Positions 16,873-24,660 of a stretch of 60,342 nucleotides of DNA are shown one piece after another. This stretch comes from Bacillota bacterium (GTDB lineage: Bacteria; Bacillota; Limnochordia; Darwinibacteriales; Darwinibacteriaceae): assembly GCA_029776155.1 (NCBI GenBank), contig JAKOTU010000056.1:1-60342 (forward strand). The letters run 5' to 3'. Below the pieces are notes generated by a model. The model made no database searches. It saw only the letters and a list, made by a program, of their open reading frames with translations, and was not told where the DNA came from. Position numbers and translations under genes: made by a program. Numbering within the stretch: the stretch's first letter is position 1; each line of letters opens with the position of its first letter.

Positions 16873-16897
16873 GACCGGAGACATCCGGTCTTTTTTT
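16873..16897 (+). terminator. Rho-independent terminator after the ROK-like gene
   Basis: A perfect seven-base stem GACCGGA/TCCGGTC with loop GACA is followed by seven T residues. Confidence 0.9.
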
Positions 16898-17002
16898 GTA
16901 CGCCAAAAAGTCACTGGCAGTTACCAGGAACAAGAAGGATGTATGGGCTTTTGGATTGTATGAAAGCAGTGATCATCTAAAGCTCGACGGGAGGTGTGTG
17001 CT

Positions 17003-17269
17003 GTGGAGATCAAAGAGCTTGTGGATCGCTTGGGTGAGAGGCGGGAAGCTGTGTTGAAAGCGGCCTTGCAGTGCAAAACAGCCGAGGAACTGCTGGAGCT
17101 TGCCCAGGAAAACGGCCTGGAGCTTACCGCAGAGCAGGCTGAAGAGCTGCTGGCTCTGCTTGCTTCCCACGCAGCCGAGTTGTCAGAGCGTGACCTGGAG
17201 GCTGTCACAGGAGGAGTGCGGAAGAAACTCGAGTTCTCGATTGATGACGTCGGGAAACTGGAGGGATAG
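17003..17269 (+). CDS. Nif11-type leader peptide protein, candidate RiPP precursor
   Basis: An 88-residue helical, acidic protein that begins MEIKELVDRLGERREAVLKA and contains repeated E-E-L-L-E-L-A motifs. The end of the helical part reads ELSERDLEAVTGG, the hallmark of Nif11-like and nitrile-hydratase-like leader peptides, in which a peptidase-containing ABC transporter cuts after the double glycine. The remaining 17 residues (VRKKLEFSIDDVGKLEG) would be the core; it has no cysteine, so a lanthipeptide-type ring is not possible. No modification enzyme or peptidase transporter is seen nearby. The GTG at 17003 was chosen because GGGAGGTG precedes it by six bases. Confidence 0.7.
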   Translation: MEIKELVDRLGERREAVLKAALQCKTAEELLELAQENGLELTAEQAEELLALLASHAAELSERDLEAVTGGVRKKLEFSIDDVGKLEG

Positions 17270-17300
17270 ACTCAGCATCGGTGGAGGAGGTGAAGCGAAG

Positions 17301-17354
17301 ATCGGGCAGTGCATAGCCCGGGGCCGCCTAGTGCCTTGCGAGGAGCCGGCCTGA
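17301..17354 (+). CDS. Possible 17-residue peptide with a non-AUG start
   Basis: A near-ideal ribosome-binding site GGAGGAGGTGA (17283-17293) is followed seven bases later by ATC and an open frame of 17 codons reading IGQCIARGRLVPCEEPA, ending in TGA before a terminator. ATC is a rare start, so translation is doubtful. It has two cysteines. It follows the Nif11-type gene by 31 bases and would share its transcript. I offer it only because the site is strong and no ATG, GTG or TTG frame of use follows it. Confidence 0.2.
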   Translation: MGQCIARGRLVPCEEPA

Positions 17355-17372
17355 GCAGCAGAAAAACATGTC

Positions 17373-17400
17373 AAGCGGGCCTTAGTAGGCCCGCTTCCTT
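17373..17400. terminator. Terminator between the Nif11-type gene and the exporter gene
   Basis: AAGCGGGCC (17373-17381) and GGCCCGCTT (17388-17396) form a perfect nine-base stem followed by CCTTTT. It may work in both directions for the two convergent units, but the T-run is short. Confidence 0.75.
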
Positions 17401-17426
17401 TTGGGGATCTGCTGCTGGTTCCGGCG

Positions 17427-18686
17427 TCAAAAGAAACGGACTTCGATCCAATAGGCCAAAAGCCCCACCACCAGTGCAGGAATGGTGGTGATCAAAGTGG
17501 CCCAGAAGGCTGAACGCCGGTCGATGGCAATCAGCGGAAACAGGGCGTCGCCATCCTGGGAAATGGCATTGGCCAGTACCGCGGCAAAGGGGACCAGCCC
17601 CTTGGTGAAGAGGGTGACAAATATGATCTGGGGGCCGCAGCCGGGGATAACTCCAATCAGGACTCCGATGAGGACAGCCAACAGGCCCGTCTGGGTGAGG
17701 AACTGGGCCATTACGGCTTCGCCCACGGCATGGCTGCCTGAACCCAGCAAGAGGACAAACAACTCATAGGCCAGGTATGCCGCGAACACCCAGGTGCCCA
17801 CAAAGGCCGTTTCCTGGGCGTTGTGGATCAGAGTCTCCTTGAGGCTGGCCAGCTTCATCTCAGATTCTTCGTGGGTATCGGCGACGAAAAACTTCTTGCT
17901 GAACACCATCATAATCACGGAAAAGGCCGTACCCAAAATGCCGAACACAAGGCCCAGATTGGGAATGGCCAGCTGGTTGATATCCACCTGGGCAATGTCT
18001 AAGATGCCTAAAAGCAGGCCGATGGCAATAAAGATCCAGTAGACAATGTAGGCATTGTGCGTCAGTTTGTAGCCAAGACTGTCTGTGGGTTGGTGGCCCT
18101 TCACCCCGTGGTGGAGGATGATGTCGATCTCATCGCCTTCCGCGTGTCCAATGTGCTGCCACTGTTCGACCCCGATTCCAGTTTCGGTTTCAAAAACGCT
18201 GTGGTCCATGTGCTCATGGGCTTCCCGCTCTAGCCTTCTGCGTTCTTGGTCTGCTTCAAACTTGGACACTAGGCGTTCTCCCAGGGGAAAGAGGTCCACA
18301 ACGTAACCCACAATGATGGCCATAACAAAGGTGAGGGCGGAAACCTGCACGAACTGTTTGGGCATCACAGTAAGAAACACAAAGGCCGAATCACCCATGG
18401 TGGCTATGAGCGCGGCAACGACGGTACCAAAGCTCACTATACGCCTGGGAAAGAGGGGCATGAGGAAGATTGCTCCGCCGCAGCCTGGGGTGAGCCCCAG
18501 GAGGGCCCCAATGATGGGCTGGAACTTCTTGGAGCGTTCAATTAGCTTTATCAGGCGCCCGGAAAGGAGATAATCCACGTAGCCAAAGAGGAGCAGGACT
18601 GCGCCGACAAAGGCGGTCACCTGCACGAAAGAACTTTCAGCGCTTTGCACAACCAAGTCCAACACTTCTGCGAACATCCCTGTCAC
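17427..18686 (-). CDS. Putative 10-TM manganese/heavy-metal exporter (ArsP_2 family)
   Basis: A 419-residue membrane protein with about ten hydrophobic segments in two similar halves. Each half has a GCG motif, LTPGCGGAIFLMPLF near residue 65 and VIPGCGPQIIFVTLF near residue 345, which points to an internal duplication with a pair of re-entrant loops. A central cytosolic stretch is rich in histidine and acidic residues (HEHMDHSVFE, HIGHAEGDEIDI, HHGVKGH), suitable for metal sensing. The overall pattern fits the putative heavy-metal exporter family annotated as arsenic efflux or manganese transporter; the ion is not established. It is transcribed alone from a clear promoter that overlaps a large inverted repeat. 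Confidence 0.75.
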   Translation of the reverse strand: MTGMFAEVLDLVVQSAESSFVQVTAFVGAVLLLFGYVDYLLSGRLIKLIERSKKFQPIIGALLGLTPGCGGAIFLMPLFPRRIVSFGTVVAALIATMGDSAFVFLTVMPKQFVQVSALTFVMAIIVGYVVDLFPLGERLVSKFEADQERRRLEREAHEHMDHSVFETETGIGVEQWQHIGHAEGDEIDIILHHGVKGHQPTDSLGYKLTHNAYIVYWIFIAIGLLLGILDIAQVDINQLAIPNLGLVFGILGTAFSVIMMVFSKKFFVADTHEESEMKLASLKETLIHNAQETAFVGTWVFAAYLAYELFVLLLGSGSHAVGEAVMAQFLTQTGLLAVLIGVLIGVIPGCGPQIIFVTLFTKGLVPFAAVLANAISQDGDALFPLIAIDRRSAFWATLITTIPALVVGLLAYWIEVRFF

Positions 18687-18714
18687 CCCTGGCTCAAGTT
18701 AAGGTCTTCCTCAC

Positions 18715-18743
18715 AGTATAATCCATGGGCTTGTCTAAGGCAA
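18715..18743 (-). promoter_or_regulatory. Promoter of the putative metal exporter
   Basis: On the minus strand TTGCCT (18743-18738), 17 bases, then TATACT (18720-18715). Transcription would start about 20 bases before the coding region. Confidence 0.7.
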
Positions 18744-18795
18744 ACAGATCACCGCAGCGCTGGAAGGCGCGCCGCGGCAGATCTCTGTTTGGCTT
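18737..18795. repeat. Large imperfect inverted repeat overlapping the exporter promoter
   Basis: Arms AAGGCAAACAGATC (from 18737) and the matching CTGTTTGGCTT (18785-18795) enclose further pairing ACCGC/GCGG and GCGC/GCGC. The left arm covers the -35 of the exporter promoter, so this may be an operator or a relic of a terminator. No T-run follows in either direction. Confidence 0.55.
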
Positions 18796-18930
18796 CTGCA
18801 AGAGAGGAAACCGCCTCCGCCCGGACGAATAATACTGGGAACCCTTAATCAGCTGTTCTTACTCAGGCAAAAGCAGCCTTACCTATTATCCTTGGCAAGG
18901 CTGTTTAAGGCTGTCTATGGAAACAGCAGT

Positions 18931-19140
18931 TTACTGCTCCCCTTCCAAGAGAGCTTGCACCCGGTCCACCACTTCTTGCGAAGTTGCTGCGGCGATTTTT
19001 GCCCAGAAGCTCTCTGTGGTGGAGCTGATAAACTCGCTGACTATTTTCGTACCTCTGTTGTTCCAGACCGTCAGTTTAGGACGATCTCCCTGAACGCGGA
19101 GCCGGACGAAAAAATCCCCAGCCTTAAACATGGTGCTCAA
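18931..19140 (-). CDS. Small protein of unknown function
   Basis: A 69-residue protein, MSTMFKAGDFFVRLRVQGDR and on, with a beta-rich N-terminal half (FFVRLRVQGDRPKLTVWNN) and a helical C-terminal half. No signal peptide or membrane segment is seen. The TTG at 19140 is preceded by GGGGAGGT at good spacing, while the internal ATG nine bases later would be further from it. The gene sits alone between the two putative metal-export genes, on the minus strand. I do not recognise a family. Confidence 0.6.
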   Translation of the reverse strand: MSTMFKAGDFFVRLRVQGDRPKLTVWNNRGTKIVSEFISSTTESFWAKIAAATSQEVVDRVQALLEGEQ

Positions 19141-19287
19141 TGTAATTACCTCCCCTCAGTAATCTAAATACCCTTTCTGCCCTGGATTCTCCTGCCGGGC
19201 AGGCAGCTTTTCTTAACAAATAAGACATGCCTCTGGCGCGTAGATTTGCTACACTGGAGGGACAGTAAACTCGAAGGGACGACCACA

Positions 19288-20271
19288 ATGCTGTATGAAC
19301 TTGGCAGGGCTTCGCTGCTCATTTTCCTTGCGGAGCTGGGAGACAAGACGCAGATTCTGGCCATGGCTTTTGCCCTGCAGTATTCGGTAGGTCAGGTGCT
19401 TCTGGGGGTGGCGGCCGGCGCCCTGCTCAATCATGGCGTGGCGGTGCTCATCGGCGCTTATTTGGCCAATGTCATCCCCTTGGCGGCCATCAGGCTCGGT
19501 TCGGCACTTTTGTTTTTGGCCTTCGGTCTGTGGAGTCTATGGTCAGAAGAAGAACATATCAACGGAGGTCAGAAGGCGCTGGGCAGTCCTGTTTTAGTAG
19601 TTGCCCTGGCCTTTTTCTTGGGGGAGCTGGGGGATAAGACTCAGCTCACCGCCATTGCCCTCGCTTCCAGTTCCGCCTTTCCCGCGGCGGTCCTGGCGGG
19701 CACAGTGCTGGGCATGGTGCTTACCAGCTTGGGAGGGATTTATGTAGGCACTAAACTTGGAGACCGCATCCCCGAGCTGGCGCTGAAGCTCATCTCCAGC
19801 TTTGTGTTTATAGGTTTCGGCACGTTCCACTTGATCCAGACCGTGCCCGATAGGTTTGTGACTCCCGGCAATCTTCTGCTCTATGCGGTGGTTCTTGGGG
19901 CAGCTGTGTGGCCGCGCCTTGCGGCCCTGCGGCGCCGGCGGGCCGCGGACAGCGGCAGCGGTGAGCTTCAGCGCATGGCCCGGCAGCTCCAGGCTTTGGA
20001 CCGCCTGCTCAGCGAGATCTGCTTGGGCGATGAAAAATGCCGTGCCGAACGCTGCCCAGTAGGTTACTGCAAGCAGCTGGTCAGGGCAGAGCTGAACGGT
20101 TCCAAGGCAGCGCGCAGGCGGCCGGTGGTGCAGCCCTACGTGCGGCAGGGGCAGAATTTCGACCGGCGCAAACTGGAGCAGGCGCTGTCCTTGCTGGAAG
20201 CCTCAGGTCTGCCTCCGGAGTTGTATGGGGAATTGAAGGGCAATCTGGAGAAGCTGTTGCGCCCCCTTTAA
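19288..20271 (+). CDS. TMEM165/GDT1 family cation exporter with a C-terminal extension
   Basis: A 327-residue protein. Two repeats of the UPF0016 hydrophobic hairpin domain each carry the signature ELGDKT (LAELGDKTQILAMAF near residue 14 and LGELGDKTQLTAIAL near residue 112) with six hydrophobic segments. Members of the family export Mn2+ or Ca2+; bacterial ones (for example MneA) protect from manganese. After the second repeat about 120 more residues follow that are cytosolic, basic and include LGDEKCRAERCPVGYCKQL with three cysteines; this tail is not part of the usual protein of about 200 residues. The start ATG 19288 has only a moderate site. It overlaps the murB end by four bases. Confidence 0.85.
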   Translation: MLYELGRASLLIFLAELGDKTQILAMAFALQYSVGQVLLGVAAGALLNHGVAVLIGAYLANVIPLAAIRLGSALLFLAFGLWSLWSEEEHINGGQKALGSPVLVVALAFFLGELGDKTQLTAIALASSSAFPAAVLAGTVLGMVLTSLGGIYVGTKLGDRIPELALKLISSFVFIGFGTFHLIQTVPDRFVTPGNLLLYAVVLGAAVWPRLAALRRRRAADSGSGELQRMARQLQALDRLLSEICLGDEKCRAERCPVGYCKQLVRAELNGSKAARRRPVVQPYVRQGQNFDRRKLEQALSLLEASGLPPELYGELKGNLEKLLRPL

Positions 20272-21134
20272 TCCTCGCCCAGGATGCGGATTTCCGGTTC
20301 CAGGCGCACTCCGAACTTTTCCCAGATCACTGACTGGATGGTGGCGATCAGTTCCAGAAAATCCCGCGCGGTGGCTTCCCCCGTTTTTACGATAAAGCCT
20401 GCGTGTTTAGTGGACACCTCTGCTCCCCCGATGCGCAGTCCTTTCAGGCCGGCCTTTTCGATTAACGGTCCCACGTAGTGATCTGGGGGGCGCTTAAAGG
20501 TGCTGCCCGCGCTGGGGTATTCCAAGGGCTGTTTGCTGCGCCGCTGGTGCTGTAGATCATTCATTTTCTGGAGAATGGCCTCCCGCTTTTGGGGGACCAG
20601 CTCCAATTCTACTTCTGTAACTATGGGGGTACTGGTTTCCTGCTGGAAGCGGCTGTGCCTATAGGCGAAACTCAGCTCGCTCCGGGGCCAGTTTTTTACC
20701 ACCCCATCCTGGACAAGCTGTACCGAACGGACTAACGGTCCGATTTCGCCACCGTAGGCGCCCGCGTTCATGAAGGCGGCGCCACCCAGCCCCCCTGGGA
20801 TGCCTACAGCAAACTCCAGCCCACTTAATCCGTGGTGGAGGGCCAGCTTGCTTAGGGAACTCAACAGGCAGCCGGTGGTGGCAATGAGGGCTGTCCCGTC
20901 CACCTTGGCTTTGGCAAAGGGTGCGGCGATCTGCACCACTACTCCCCGGATCCCCCCGTCTTTGATCAACAGGTTGGTGCCGTATCCAATCACCGTGAGG
21001 GGATAGCCCTTCTCCAGGGCAAAGCGCTGGGCCCGTACCACTTCCTCCAGGCTTGAGGGCTGCACAAAGAAGTCGGCAGGTCCGCCCACACCTAAGGAAG
21101 TAAGATTGGCCAGGGGGTAGTTTTTTAGAAACAT
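20268..21134 (-). CDS. murB: UDP-N-acetylenolpyruvoylglucosamine reductase
   Basis: A 288-residue FAD enzyme that reduces UDP-N-acetylglucosamine-enolpyruvate to UDP-N-acetylmuramate, the second committed step of peptidoglycan synthesis. The FAD-binding region shows NLTSLGVGGPADFFVQPSS and VIGYGTNLLIKDGG. The C-terminal catalytic region has PSAGSTFKRP with the catalytic serine and the glutamate in RLEPEIRILGED. The length and the lack of the type I loop fit the type II enzymes of Gram-positive bacteria. It is transcribed alone and is convergent with the GDT1-type gene. Confidence 0.95.
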   Translation of the reverse strand: MFLKNYPLANLTSLGVGGPADFFVQPSSLEEVVRAQRFALEKGYPLTVIGYGTNLLIKDGGIRGVVVQIAAPFAKAKVDGTALIATTGCLLSSLSKLALHHGLSGLEFAVGIPGGLGGAAFMNAGAYGGEIGPLVRSVQLVQDGVVKNWPRSELSFAYRHSRFQQETSTPIVTEVELELVPQKREAILQKMNDLQHQRRSKQPLEYPSAGSTFKRPPDHYVGPLIEKAGLKGLRIGGAEVSTKHAGFIVKTGEATARDFLELIATIQSVIWEKFGVRLEPEIRILGED

Positions 21135-21184
21135 GCCGCCGCCTCCTGTCTTGGCCGTGATCAGCTATATTCTACCACAAAACA

Positions 21185-21814
21185 CTATTGGGGTCTGTTT
21201 AAGTTTATGAACGCGGAAGGATGCAGCCAGAAATCGGCAACCTTGGAACGGCTCCAGGGCACCCCGTTGGTTCTGGGCCAGGCGTTGGCGGGCAGATCTG
21301 CTTTGCGCAGCTCAAAGTGGAGGTGGGCAGCGAAAGTATTATTGGGTCCGCGGCCTACGGTACCGATGGGCTGGCGGCGATACACACGCTCCCCCCGATC
21401 CACATAGCGTTCAGCTAAATGGGCGTACTGGGACCAGACAAAATCGGTGGGTGTAATGGCGTGTTTGATCAAAATCACGTTGCCCAAGGCCGTATTCCAG
21501 CCGGAAAAGACCACTTCTCCGTGGGCCACGGCATACACCGGTTCACCCTGGTCTCCGTTGCCTGCTCCGGGGATGTTCCAATCTTCCCCTGGATGATAGG
21601 AGTTGCTGTAGCTGCTCCAGTCTAGGAAGTCGTATCCCGTCACCGCCCAACCGCGGCCATTACGATCGCCGACGGGAAAATCAAACCCGTCAACCAGCCA
21701 CAGCTCCCTTTCGTGATCTGGAGGTTCGCTCCCCAGGCGCCCGGGAGGCAGGCAGCCTGTGTGGAGGAGGGCGATCAAGAGCCCCAAAGCGAGCAACCAG
21801 CATTTTCTAGTCAA
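21185..21814 (-). CDS. Lipoprotein with M23-type peptidase domain
   Basis: A 209-residue protein with a lipoprotein signal (lipobox LLHTGC, C21). The domain from about residue 70 contains HPGEDWNIPGAGNGD, corresponding to the HxGxD metal motif of lysostaphin-like M23 metallopeptidases, then GEVVFSG, the loop HAITPTDFVWSQYAHLAE and the second motif HLHFELR. These enzymes cut peptidoglycan cross-bridges or stems; a Zn2+ ligand set is present (H, D, H), so it looks active. It would act at the outer face of the membrane. It faces the divergent exported protein gene and is transcribed alone. Confidence 0.8.
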   Translation of the reverse strand: MTRKCWLLALGLLIALLHTGCLPPGRLGSEPPDHERELWLVDGFDFPVGDRNGRGWAVTGYDFLDWSSYSNSYHPGEDWNIPGAGNGDQGEPVYAVAHGEVVFSGWNTALGNVILIKHAITPTDFVWSQYAHLAERYVDRGERVYRRQPIGTVGRGPNNTFAAHLHFELRKADLPANAWPRTNGVPWSRSKVADFWLHPSAFINLNRPQ

Positions 21815-21918
21815 GAAAGATTCCCCCTTTTGTGGTAAGATTATTGTATAGAATCAGGGGGAACGAGGCACGAATGGTCTTTTCTGGGAAGTCGTGCCGC
21901 CGTAATGGAGGGCTTTGT

Positions 21919-22731
21919 ATGCGCAAGAGGACCTTTCTCATTCTGTTCACTTTTCTCAGCCTGCTGCTCTGGGCAGGGGCGGTTTCTGCCCAGGGGACGC
22001 CCTTAACACTTGGCCCAGGGCAAGACCTGCGCATTAACCTTCCTTTGGAACCGGGGAAGGCCTATGAAATCAGTATGGAAATGCGCACCGCCCTGGAAGG
22101 AGCCGCGGTTACCATGACCCTGCAGCTGCGGGGGGAAAACGGCCAGGTGCTGGACTCCCGAATTGCCCAAAGCACCCTGGATCCAGGGGGTGCCTGGACT
22201 GTCTTGGGATTTATCCATGTACCTATTCCCCACACGGCCGGACGATGGGAGCTGGTGGTTACCGCGGACCGGCAAGGCCTCTATTACTGGCAGAACCTCA
22301 AGGTGCTCCGTTCCTACCAGGACTCCCGGGAAACCATAGCCTACCAAGCGGAACAGCCCCAAGGGGAGCGGGATTTTTACACAGGCCTAGTGGTGGACGC
22401 CCGGCACCTGGATGTGCGCCGGGGGATCAGCCCCCGTATCTACAGTGAAGGGGGACAGCTCATCTACGGCGGAGTGCTTGCGCCGCCAGATCTGGTCCAG
22501 GAGCGCGGCGTGGTGGCGTATGGCTCAGAGTTGACACCTGAACTGCTCCAGCGCCTGCAGGTGGCCCCCGACGATCCTTATGTAAACCCGCTGGTTGTCA
22601 AGGCCATTGGCGTGGCCGATGCGGCCAAGACCGGAGTGTACATCAGTGCGGAGGATACCCAGAGGATCTTGCAGGCCATGGCCCAGTACGATTTTTTTGC
22701 GCGGTATGCAGTAATCTTTTTAGTTGAGTAG
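21919..22731 (+). CDS. Exported protein of unknown function
   Basis: A 270-residue protein with a Sec signal peptide (about residues 1-27, ending WAGAVSAQ). The N-terminal half of the mature chain is a beta-rich domain of the carbohydrate-binding-like type (EPGKAYEISMEMRTALEG, then AGRWELVVTADRQGLYYWQN). The C-terminal half begins with VVDARHLDVRRGISPRIYSE and ends with ADAAKTGVYISAEDTQRIL, a stretch seen in proteins of the flagellar-assembly-associated type in other Bacillota, though I cannot name the family. The ATG 21919 is preceded by GGAGGG. It may share a transcript with the kinase downstream, 77 bases away. Confidence 0.55.
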   Translation: MRKRTFLILFTFLSLLLWAGAVSAQGTPLTLGPGQDLRINLPLEPGKAYEISMEMRTALEGAAVTMTLQLRGENGQVLDSRIAQSTLDPGGAWTVLGFIHVPIPHTAGRWELVVTADRQGLYYWQNLKVLRSYQDSRETIAYQAEQPQGERDFYTGLVVDARHLDVRRGISPRIYSEGGQLIYGGVLAPPDLVQERGVVAYGSELTPELLQRLQVAPDDPYVNPLVVKAIGVADAAKTGVYISAEDTQRILQAMAQYDFFARYAVIFLVE

Positions 22732-22808
22732 CAGGCGCGGGCGCCCCGGAGGAAGAACAATTCTAGCCGGAAAGCTTTCGTGAAGATGTGGCGGGAGGAA
22801 GGAAAAGC

Positions 22809-23939
22809 ATGCAACAGTTGCTGAAAACACTCCATAAGCGCCTGCAGGAGCTCGATCCAAGCGGGCTTAAGGTGACCATCGGCTTTGATGGTTTCGTGGA
22901 CGAAATCGTGGAGGCGGTGGACCGCAGGCATTCGTTTGCCGAATACACCCGCATGACCCGGATGGAGCAGTTCGGCCAGCGGATCTTAAAGGCAGCGGGC
23001 TTAAGCACCAATATTGAACTGGTGCCCAAGGCCGTCAAGCTAGGGGGCAACGGCCCCATCATGGCCAATGCCCTGGTCAACTGTGGAACTAAGGTCACCT
23101 ACATGGGCTCTTTGGGCGTACCCAATATCCACCCCGTGTTTGGGGAACTTGTGGATAGGTGCACCGAAGTGTATTCCCTGGCGGAACCTGGACATACCGA
23201 TGCGGTGGAGTTTGATGACGGCAAGATCATGCTGGGCAAGATGGAAAGTCTGGACGCGGTGAACTGGTCTGCACTGAAGGAAATGGTGGGCCCAGAGCGG
23301 CTGAAGGAGGCCTTCACCAACTGCGACTTGGCAGCCACCCTCAACTGGACCATGACTCCCCACCTGCCGGAGATCTGGCATGGTCTACTGGGCCTGCTCA
23401 GTCCCAGGGAGGACGGCACTAAACCATTTCTGTTTATAGACCTATGTGATCCGGGCAAGCGCCAGCCCGAGGATATGCTGGAGGCGCTGGACACCATGGG
23501 CGAGTTCTCCCGGTTTTACCGGGTGATCTTGGGCCTCAACCGCAAAGAGGCTTCGGAAGTGGCCAATGCGCGGCGGCTGCGCCTGAGCAGGCCGGCGGAA
23601 GAAGCGGAACTGGAAGAGATTGTCCGGGCTTTAGGGGAGGATTTGGGCCTGTGGTGCCTTATGGTGCATCCTGTGGCGGAAGCGGGCGCCTACATCCAAG
23701 GTCAGTATTACCATGTACAGGGGCCCTTCACCTCGAAACCCCGCCTGACCACAGGCGCCGGCGACAATTTTAACGCTGGCTTTTGCCTGGGATTGATGCT
23801 AGAGTTAGAGGTGGACCAGTGCTTGGCCCTGGGTAAGGCCGTATCGGGCTTTTATGTCCGCCAGATGCGCAGCCCAAGCTGGCCTGAGCTGCTGGATTTT
23901 GTGGCCCTGTGGGCGGAGAAGCATGGAGAAGAATTCTAG
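22809..23939 (+). CDS. PfkB family carbohydrate kinase
   Basis: A 376-residue member of the ribokinase/PfkB superfamily. The signature near the C-terminus LTTGAGDNFNAGFCLG contains the catalytic aspartate of DTxxAGDxF-type motifs. Near the N-terminus IGFDGFVDEIVEAVDRR and KLGGNGPIMANALVNCG are the substrate-facing loops. The protein is longer than most kinases of the family (about 310), with an insert around residues 150-190. The ATG at 22809 has GGAGG upstream; two ORF extensions are not needed. The acceptor sugar is not determined. A downstream FMN-binding protein follows by 15 bases, probably in the same operon. Confidence 0.8.
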   Translation: MQQLLKTLHKRLQELDPSGLKVTIGFDGFVDEIVEAVDRRHSFAEYTRMTRMEQFGQRILKAAGLSTNIELVPKAVKLGGNGPIMANALVNCGTKVTYMGSLGVPNIHPVFGELVDRCTEVYSLAEPGHTDAVEFDDGKIMLGKMESLDAVNWSALKEMVGPERLKEAFTNCDLAATLNWTMTPHLPEIWHGLLGLLSPREDGTKPFLFIDLCDPGKRQPEDMLEALDTMGEFSRFYRVILGLNRKEASEVANARRLRLSRPAEEAELEEIVRALGEDLGLWCLMVHPVAEAGAYIQGQYYHVQGPFTSKPRLTTGAGDNFNAGFCLGLMLELEVDQCLALGKAVSGFYVRQMRSPSWPELLDFVALWAEKHGEEF

Positions 23940-23954
23940 TTGGAGGGGTAGTCA

Positions 23955-24578
23955 GTGCTGAGTATGCAGACGAGGAGAAGTATCAGTCTAGTCCTTTTAA
24001 TAGCCCTGCTGGTGGTCACCGGTGTGGTGTGGTCCATGGGTGCCCAGGAGGAAGGCCTCAAGGATGGCGTGTACGTTGGCCGCGCCCAAGGCTTTGGCGG
24101 CGAAGTGGTAGTGGATGTGACCATCAGTGGCGGCCGGATCACCGCGATTGCAGTGCGGCCCCACGATGAGACTCCGTTTATAGCCGGACCAGCCATTGAG
24201 ACTTTGGTGGCGAAGATGATCGAGACGCAAAGTCCCGAGGTGGAAGCGGTTTCCGGCGCGACATACACCAGCAATGCCCTCATAGCCGCGGTGAAGCAGG
24301 CGGTGCGCAAGGCTGAAGGATTCAAGGACGGCGTGTACACTGGAACCGCCGAAGGCTTTGGCGGGCCGCTCACTGTGGAAGTGACGGTGGCCAATGGGGC
24401 CATCGCCAAGGTGGTTGTGCTGGAGAACAGCGAAACACCCTTTATCGCCGAGGAGGCGTTTAAAAAGCTGCCCGAAGCTATTGTGGCCAATCAGTCCTGG
24501 GATGTGGATGTGGTGAGCGGTGCCACCTATACCAGCAAGGCGATCATCGCCGCGGTGGAGGCGGCCCTGACCGAATAA
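23955..24578 (+). CDS. Exported protein with two FMN-binding domains
   Basis: A 207-residue protein with an N-terminal hydrophobic segment (about residues 8-28). Two repeats of about 85 residues follow, each beginning LKDGVYVGRAQGFGG or FKDGVYTGTAEGFGG and ending with the flavinylation-type motif VSGATYTS. In such FMN-binding domains a threonine of this motif receives FMN from an ApbE transferase, and the domain works in extracellular electron transfer. No apbE gene is in the window. The start GTG 23955 was chosen for its GGAGGGG site six bases upstream. Only the domain pair, and no electron donor, is evident here. Confidence 0.85.
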   Translation: MLSMQTRRSISLVLLIALLVVTGVVWSMGAQEEGLKDGVYVGRAQGFGGEVVVDVTISGGRITAIAVRPHDETPFIAGPAIETLVAKMIETQSPEVEAVSGATYTSNALIAAVKQAVRKAEGFKDGVYTGTAEGFGGPLTVEVTVANGAIAKVVVLENSETPFIAEEAFKKLPEAIVANQSWDVDVVSGATYTSKAIIAAVEAALTE

Positions 24579-24660
24579 CTTCGCTTCACCGCGGCCCACG
24601 CGCTGATAGTTCGCTCCCTTCTAGGCCATACTAGGACTAGAAGAAAAGGAGCTGGTTAGT

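Noticed and set aside
18687..18930. yybP-ykoY-type manganese riboswitch before the metal exporter
   Set aside because: The leader predicted from the promoter is only about 20 bases, and the conserved core of that riboswitch is not seen.
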